Shown: one piece after another, positions 58,682 through 64,000 of the stretch
Position numbering within the stretch: position 1 is the stretch's first letter
Layout of the letters: each line of letters starts with the position of its first letter
Assembly (NCBI GenBank): GCA_934255405.1
Contig: CAKQNT010000008.1
Coordinates: 1 to 64,000, forward strand
Direction of reading: 5' to 3'
DNA length: 64,000 bases
Origin: an uncultured Alphaproteobacteria bacterium
GTDB taxonomy: Bacteria > Pseudomonadota > Alphaproteobacteria > RF32 > CAG-239
Notes under the pieces: model-generated
Told to the model about the DNA's origin: nothing
Seen by the model: the letters and a program-made list of their open reading frames with translations, nothing else
Database searches by the model: none
Translations under genes and position numbers: made by a program

Positions 58682-60445
58682 ATGCAAAAGACTAAATTGT
58701 TCAAATGCTGTGGGTTTTTGGCCGCTTTTCTGCTGGTTGCATGTTCCGGAGTTAATGACGGAAAAGATGCCAAAATAGAGGCTGATGAGCTGGTGTTTGC
58801 CGCTAATCCCGAGCCGGTTAAGGGTAAGCAAGATGTGTATGTTTCTATAGCCAGAGCTGCCAAATACAATGTGGATGTTGTAAGCAATGATTTGCGCAAA
58901 CGGATAGCAGAACAGAATCCTAAGGCCGAATCTTCAAAAATAATCAAAAATATTATGGCGTCTGAAGTTAGTGATGAAAACCGGCTGATGCGGGTATCAC
59001 GGGTGTTGGAATACGCTGTTACCTATGCTATCGCCAGTTTGAGCACCAGCGATGCTTATACCGGCAACTATTTCTATGAAAATTCAGCCAAGCAGTTGGC
59101 TTTGACCGCTATTAAAGTGCATCAAAATGCTTGGTTTGCCGGTAAAAAACTTAAAGAAAACGAACGTTTGTCCAGACAGGAAAAGAAAATTGTCGAAAAC
59201 CTGAATGCTAAGGAAGAGCGCAACGGCACGCTTACTCCGGCGGAGTATGATTATCGCAAAAATCAGGAAGTTGCGTTGGCAAAGCTTGAGGAGTTGAACA
59301 ATAATTTGGCTTTTAGCGTTGTCGAATATGCCGATTTGGTAAAAATCAGTCCCAAACAGGTGGAACTTGAGGGACGCCGGTTTTATGAACTTTATGATTT
59401 TGACAAAGACTACAGTATTGATATATTTCAGGAAGCCGCCGTGCGCAACCGCAAAGAGTTTGCTCTGGCCAAAGAACAGGTTAAAAGCTATGCTTTTGCC
59501 GATGTCAGGCACGATGTGCTGCGCCAATATCCGCTGGTTCCGGGGTTGGATATAAACGGGGTGAAGATTGAAAACTCGGTATATGAGCAAGAGCTTTATA
59601 GTAAAGGAGCCAGAGTTGCTGAAAATTTGTTGAATACAATAGCCGAATTTCGGCAGGCTTCAGCCGGAAGTTCTGCTCAGCAGAGACTGCGCCAAAAGGC
59701 CTTTGACGGGATTGCGGCAGCAATTTTGACACAGGTTGAAATTAATTATCAGACAATTAAGCTGGCGGATACCGATTATGAAACAGTCGAACGCTCACAA
59801 AGCAGTCTTAAAAAAGAAATTCGCCGTTTGGAGAAGATATATCATCCGTCAAATGATGATAAACTGGCGTTGTTGAACGCTAAAATTACCATGGAGCTGT
59901 TGGAAGGAAAAATGGCGCGTCTGAAGGCAGACAGAGCGGTGGCATTGCGTAGTTTGTATTTTAATGCCGGATTGTCTCCGTTGAGCAAAAAGTTGCTTAA
60001 AGCACCGATTAAGGATATTGCTCAGGCGCTTAAGCAATATTATAATCGTGATATGATTGAGATGATGTCGGCGGTAAAAGCGCAGATGAACATAATTCCG
60101 ACGATGGAAATTAATGCCGGCGGCTGGGCGCAGGAGCCTGATTGGTTGGAGAAAGCAGTGTCTTCGTCTAAAGGCAGAAAACGCTCGGTTCAACAAATTT
60201 CTGTGAATGAAAATTATAAAGAAATGCAGCTCGGCTCATACGAATATCGGGAAAATGCCGATGCCGATATGACGGATTTGTCAGCCAAATTTCCGGAGCT
60301 GAGGTCTTATGCCATGGAGATTGTGCCGGTACAGGTAAACGGACGACAGTGGTTTCGGTTGATTGCCAAAGGTAAATCGACTGATTTGAGTAAGGCTTGC
60401 CGCCATCTGCAAAGCGCGGGTTATGACTGCTTGTTGCGGCGCTAA
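58682..60445 (+). CDS. TolC-like outer-membrane lipoprotein with SPOR-like C terminus
   Basis: This 587-residue protein has a lipobox (FLAAFLLVAC). Residues about 45-440 are long amphipathic helices of the TolC/outer-membrane-factor type (YVSIARAAKYNVDVVSNDLR, then LLNAKITMELLEGKMARLKA). The last 80 residues (EMQLGSYEYRENADADMTDL; AMEIVPVQVNGRQWFRLIAK; SKACRHLQSAGYDCLLRR) look like a SPOR domain, which binds denuded murein. The fusion would tether an export channel to the septum or cell wall. TolC similarity is inferred from helix patterns. Confidence 0.65.
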   Translation: MQKTKLFKCCGFLAAFLLVACSGVNDGKDAKIEADELVFAANPEPVKGKQDVYVSIARAAKYNVDVVSNDLRKRIAEQNPKAESSKIIKNIMASEVSDENRLMRVSRVLEYAVTYAIASLSTSDAYTGNYFYENSAKQLALTAIKVHQNAWFAGKKLKENERLSRQEKKIVENLNAKEERNGTLTPAEYDYRKNQEVALAKLEELNNNLAFSVVEYADLVKISPKQVELEGRRFYELYDFDKDYSIDIFQEAAVRNRKEFALAKEQVKSYAFADVRHDVLRQYPLVPGLDINGVKIENSVYEQELYSKGARVAENLLNTIAEFRQASAGSSAQQRLRQKAFDGIAAAILTQVEINYQTIKLADTDYETVERSQSSLKKEIRRLEKIYHPSNDDKLALLNAKITMELLEGKMARLKADRAVALRSLYFNAGLSPLSKKLLKAPIKDIAQALKQYYNRDMIEMMSAVKAQMNIIPTMEINAGGWAQEPDWLEKAVSSSKGRKRSVQQISVNENYKEMQLGSYEYRENADADMTDLSAKFPELRSYAMEIVPVQVNGRQWFRLIAKGKSTDLSKACRHLQSAGYDCLLRR

Positions 60446-60514
60446 ACATAAAATGTTTGTAAAAAAGTAAAATTCGCATTATTATGGTTTAAAGCAGAAC
60501 AAGTTGGAAAAATC

Positions 60515-61660
60515 ATGGCAGACGATATTTCACATAACTCAAAACTGGCGACAATACGTTCAAAAATTGAGGAGAATCAGAAGTCGTACGAGCAAATGCG
60601 CGATGGCGGTGCTATGAGTTCTTGGCGCGCGGTTTCGCAGAATGACGGGGGAAATGTCGGCCGCTCCAGTTTTTTAAACAGTATTGATTTTGTCGGCAAA
60701 AATCTGGAAAATGGTAAATTTGCCAATGAAAATTTACAGAGTGCCAATTTTTCGGTGGCTAACCTGACCGGAGTTGATTTTTCAGGTGCAAATCTACAGG
60801 GAGTGGATTTTTCCGGCGCAAATCTTACCGGAGCTAATTTGTCCGGTGCAGACCTTAGCGGGGCGATATTGTCGGGTTCGGTTTTGCATGGCACTAATTT
60901 TACCGGAGCCAAGCTTAACGGAGTTAAACTCACTGAAGCGGATTTGGAAAATGCCATTCTGCTGGATATTGAGATTGACGCGCTGGGTATTGAAGAATTA
61001 CAAAGCCTGATAGAGTATATTGCCAAATATTATCCGCATAAACTTAATTTGGCTAAGATGAATTTGACTTTGCTTAATTTGAGCAAAATCGATTTGTCGC
61101 AGGTTAATTTGCGCGGGGTTGATTTTACCGGTTGCGATTTTACAGGAGTAAATATTGTCGGGCTGGATTTGAGTGAGTGTATTATCACGCCGCAACAGAT
61201 AGCTCAGGCTTTGGGACGGGTTCCCGGCAAAGATGAACTGGCTAAAATTTTGGCGCCGAAAAAAAAGGTGCAAAAGAATTTTAACGGCGTGGATATGACT
61301 TCAATCTTTTTGGGAGACGGCAAAGAGTTTGGGGTCTTGAATTTTGCAAATGATAAAGGAATTAGTATAGAAACCCTGCTGAAGGTTGGTAAAAAAGTAT
61401 TTCGCAACGGGGCAAAAAAACCTGAGGTGAAAGATGAAGAAGCGCTCAAAAATATTAAATCAGAACATGAAATGCAGGTGAAGTCTCATAATGACGAACT
61501 GCGGAAAATTATTGAAGAACGCAAGCAAAAAGAGCTGGAAGCGCGCAAAGCGATGAAAAAAGAATTTCAGCAAGAGGTGGTTAAAGAAGCGCCGCAGTCT
61601 GAGCTTCCTAAACGTGAAATCAATGAGCAGATGATTAACCGAGGACGGGATAGCCGCTAG
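60515..61660 (+). CDS. Pentapeptide-repeat protein
   Basis: This 381-residue protein has two blocks of A(D/N)LxG-type repeats (residues about 60-150, NFSVANLTGVDFSGANLQGV, ANLTGANLSGADLSGAILSG; and about 180-230, MNLTLLNLSKIDLSQVNLRG), forming right-handed quadrilateral beta helices. The C-terminal third is a charged coiled coil (KIIEERKQKELEARKAMKKE). No signal peptide, so cytoplasmic. It precedes the coupling-protein gene by 5 nt, so they are probably co-transcribed; a role in that machinery is inferred from position only. Confidence 0.8.
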   Translation: MADDISHNSKLATIRSKIEENQKSYEQMRDGGAMSSWRAVSQNDGGNVGRSSFLNSIDFVGKNLENGKFANENLQSANFSVANLTGVDFSGANLQGVDFSGANLTGANLSGADLSGAILSGSVLHGTNFTGAKLNGVKLTEADLENAILLDIEIDALGIEELQSLIEYIAKYYPHKLNLAKMNLTLLNLSKIDLSQVNLRGVDFTGCDFTGVNIVGLDLSECIITPQQIAQALGRVPGKDELAKILAPKKKVQKNFNGVDMTSIFLGDGKEFGVLNFANDKGISIETLLKVGKKVFRNGAKKPEVKDEEALKNIKSEHEMQVKSHNDELRKIIEERKQKELEARKAMKKEFQQEVVKEAPQSELPKREINEQMINRGRDSR

Positions 61661-61665
61661 ACAAG

Positions 61666-64000
61666 ATGTTTAAGCAAAGCATAGAAGACGAAAAAAGCGC
61701 AGGCAAAGCATTGTTGGTATTGTTTGCCGGAGGCGTCGCCGCCTTTTTGTGCTTTGTGATTTTGTCATTTACTTGTTTTACGGTAGTGCATTTTGTATTA
61801 CACGGCGGCACGGAACATTGTTGGGACTGGTATCGGCGTGGTGTATTGCGAATCGTTGATAATCCCACATATTTTTTTATGGTGTATGCCGACTGGTGGA
61901 GGGCTTTTATTCGCAGTATTCGGACATTGTCGCCGGTTTGGATATTGTTCCTGCCGCTGATTGCTCCGGCGGTATCCGCGTTGGTATTGTATAGCGTGTT
62001 TTGCCGCAGTTCATATTCTTTTGCTTTGTGGTATATTCTTAATTATCATTTTGCCAAACCTCAAGATGTTCAGAAAATGGGCTTGACTGATGGCAAGCTT
62101 ATGGTGCTTGGCGGCTATGAGGGCAAGCAGCTTGGCCTGCAAAAGCCGGGGGCGGTTTTGTGTCTGGGGGAGACTGGCTGCGGCAAAACCTCTACGGTGG
62201 CTATTCCTTCTATTCTTCGTTCTGATGGCAGTAGTATAATTACCATCGACAATACCGGAACATTGGCAAAGTATACCAGCGGATATCGCGCGACAAAAGG
62301 GCCGGTGTTTTATTATAATTGGGATTTGGCAGATGAGCCGGAAAAAGGCGCGATATATCCGCGTTGGAACCCTTTGGCCGAAGGAAATCTGCCGCCGGCC
62401 GGCAAAGAACGCGATGAATACATTAGTTATATGGCGGCTTATATTGTTGCCGGTGATGGGCAGGTGCAAAAGGATAATTATTGGGATTGGTTGGCCTCGG
62501 GCGCATTGGCCGCATTAATCGGGTTTATGACAGCAAAATGTTCGCAAGCGGTGGCAAATGATTATTTCTTGAATAAAATCTTGGAAAACGGACGTCTTAA
62601 TAAAGACGATAAAGACATTTTGCTGAGCTATTATGCCTTAATGCCGCTGGTATATTCAAAAAAAGCAATTGCCGATATTAGCAAGGAGCGGCTGACGGCA
62701 GATGATTATTTTCCGATAGGCAGTTGGGAAGGTATTCCCGTATCGTGGCAGGGTAAAGATTTGTGTCTGGGAATGATTACCGATTGGCTGCTGAAAAATT
62801 ATTTACAAGAAAAAGCCGAGCAAAATAATGGTGATTGGCGGCACTGGCTGGAACAGCTCTTGACCGAAGCGGCAGTGTTCAGCTATGGCGAAAGTATAAT
62901 CCTCGGTCTGCAACAGTTTTTGTATTTGTCAAAGCAGCAGAGGCAATTGGTGTTTGCTTATGTGCTAAAGCCGCTGCGGGTGTTTTTGCACCAAAATCTG
63001 CGAGAGAGAACCGGCGGCAATGATTTGAGCTTTGAGCAGCTGCGGGGGATTTTTGATACGGAACGGCAAAAGCTTCGTCCGATAACTGTTTATATGTCTG
63101 CCAATACAAAGACCTCAAAATTTGTCAGCCGCCTGTTTGTGGAAATGCTGGTGCGTTTTGGGATCCTTAATGCCACCGGAACCGAAGGGCTGCCGATATT
63201 GCTGGTGGCTGATGATGCCGGACAGATGCTGCGGTTGAACGAATTGGCAAAATGTGTTTCCAGCGGACCGAGCCGCAATACATCGGTTTTGATGTTGTGC
63301 AACAGCCTGAGCCAAATGGAGAGAAATTACGGGCGAGAGATATTGGAAGGATTGGTGGCTAATACCAATTATAAGATTATTATGGCTGAAAACAGTGCTA
63401 AAATGAGCCGATTGTTGGATAAGTTGGCGATTTTTGCCACCAGTTCGGTGCAGATACCGGCGGACGGGAAAAAACTCTTCAAGCCGAAGAAACATGTGGC
63501 TGATGCTATTTATTATCATCGTTTGGCTAAATATTTGCAGGTTAAGCGCAATCTGAAAGTGGAAACCAAGGGCTATCAACTCTTGCTGGCGGAGGGGTAT
63601 TATCATCTGCCGATATTAACCGGCAATGTTCATTTTTTACGTGATAATAACTTTAGAGGCAAAGCGACGCTTGATGCCGCCTATTTTATTGATGATTCAA
63701 TATTTAAGCGGCGCAATATGCAAGATGAAACGGTGCCGGATATTGATGAGGTGTTGTCGGACGCAGATTTTGGAATAGATGATGAAATGGAGCTTGACCA
63801 ATACATAAAAGTTGAGCTCGATGAAGCTAAAAAAAATGTGCCGGAAGATAATAAAATTGAAACTGTGATGATTAATGATATTTCAGAGAAATGGCAGAGG
63901 ATTTCAGCTGCCAAAAAAGAAAACGAGCAGCGCGCTCAAGATGAATGGTGGATGAGTGAAAATGCTTTTGGCAGCGGCAGTGATGATGCATTACAAAATC
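61666..64000 (+). CDS. VirD4/TraG-like type IV coupling ATPase (3' end beyond the window)
   Basis: From the ATG at 61666 the frame stays open to the window end (778 codons visible). It has two N-terminal transmembrane segments (ALLVLFAGGVAAFLCFVILS and VWILFLPLIAPAVSALVLYS), Walker A GETGCGKT (168-175), the TIDNTGTLAKYTS segment, WNPLAE (the T4CP 'NPL' motif), and a Walker-B-like ILLVADDAGQM near residue 516 followed by SRNTSVLMLCNSLSQMERNYG, matching the T4CP region after Walker B. The Walker B acidic pair is DD rather than the usual DE. Family members move proteins or DNA into type IV secretion channels. No other T4SS gene is in view. Confidence 0.8.
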   Translation, partial: MFKQSIEDEKSAGKALLVLFAGGVAAFLCFVILSFTCFTVVHFVLHGGTEHCWDWYRRGVLRIVDNPTYFFMVYADWWRAFIRSIRTLSPVWILFLPLIAPAVSALVLYSVFCRSSYSFALWYILNYHFAKPQDVQKMGLTDGKLMVLGGYEGKQLGLQKPGAVLCLGETGCGKTSTVAIPSILRSDGSSIITIDNTGTLAKYTSGYRATKGPVFYYNWDLADEPEKGAIYPRWNPLAEGNLPPAGKERDEYISYMAAYIVAGDGQVQKDNYWDWLASGALAALIGFMTAKCSQAVANDYFLNKILENGRLNKDDKDILLSYYALMPLVYSKKAIADISKERLTADDYFPIGSWEGIPVSWQGKDLCLGMITDWLLKNYLQEKAEQNNGDWRHWLEQLLTEAAVFSYGESIILGLQQFLYLSKQQRQLVFAYVLKPLRVFLHQNLRERTGGNDLSFEQLRGIFDTERQKLRPITVYMSANTKTSKFVSRLFVEMLVRFGILNATGTEGLPILLVADDAGQMLRLNELAKCVSSGPSRNTSVLMLCNSLSQMERNYGREILEGLVANTNYKIIMAENSAKMSRLLDKLAIFATSSVQIPADGKKLFKPKKHVADAIYYHRLAKYLQVKRNLKVETKGYQLLLAEGYYHLPILTGNVHFLRDNNFRGKATLDAAYFIDDSIFKRRNMQDETVPDIDEVLSDADFGIDDEMELDQYIKVELDEAKKNVPEDNKIETVMINDISEKWQRISAAKKENEQRAQDEWWMSENAFGSGSDDALQN

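Overview
The window looks like a chromosomal segment of a low-to-moderate GC alphaproteobacterium, most likely an uncultured gut or host-associated lineage. This rests on the order tRNA-Trp, secE, nusG, (mscL), rplK, rplA, rplJ, rplL, rpoB, rpoC, on CarD, RecX, ObgE, RsfS, RlmH and an EnvZ-like kinase, and on many lineage-restricted lipoproteins and cysteine-rich secreted proteins. The lineage call is inference; no 16S rRNA is present.

Region 1 (1-13.2 kb). After an S66 LD-carboxypeptidase, an integrated element of about 11.7 kb is bounded by a 47-bp direct repeat made of the 5' half of tRNA-Trp (1252-1298 and 12947-12993). It carries a tyrosine integrase, a small HTH-like protein, a PrimPol/DUF3987 replication protein, a DnaB-type helicase domain protein, several small genes (one broken by an amber codon), a PD-(D/E)XK nuclease divergent from an XRE regulator with two matching operators, and an AT-rich operon that resembles the ABC-three-component/Lamassu class of defence systems. 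The intact tRNA-Trp lies at the far end of the element, so the element supplied the promoter and 5' half of that tRNA.

Region 2 (13.2-31.6 kb). A cysteine-rich protein with a possible Cys-His-Asp triad, a decayed Fic fragment and an uncharacterised gene separate tRNA-Trp from secE. The transcription/translation core follows (secE-nusG-mscL; rplKA; rplJL; rpoBC), interrupted by anmK, a frameshifted gene and a small membrane protein. The rplA-rplJ gap holds four tandem terminator units of about 88 bp.

Region 3 (31.6-64 kb). Housekeeping genes: uvrC, pgsA, an OmpR/EnvZ-like pair, a secreted nuclease, rplU-rpmA-obgE-rsfS, rlmH, a PiT phosphate transporter with its DUF47 partner, a DsbA-like protein, ftsH, glmM, carD, apaG, hslO, recX, truA and a Gfo/Idh dehydrogenase. 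Between them lie lineage-specific envelope proteins, and the window ends in a TolC-like SPOR lipoprotein, a pentapeptide-repeat protein and a VirD4/TraG-like coupling ATPase cut by the window edge.

A family of large nested palindromes (cores of the form TC-TGTAC-loop-GTACA-CT, with variable but self-complementary arms) recurs in intergenic spaces at 21.7, 39.6, 42.1, 47.9 and 56.9-57.5 kb. Together with the defence-like operon, it is the most interesting unexplained signal in the window.
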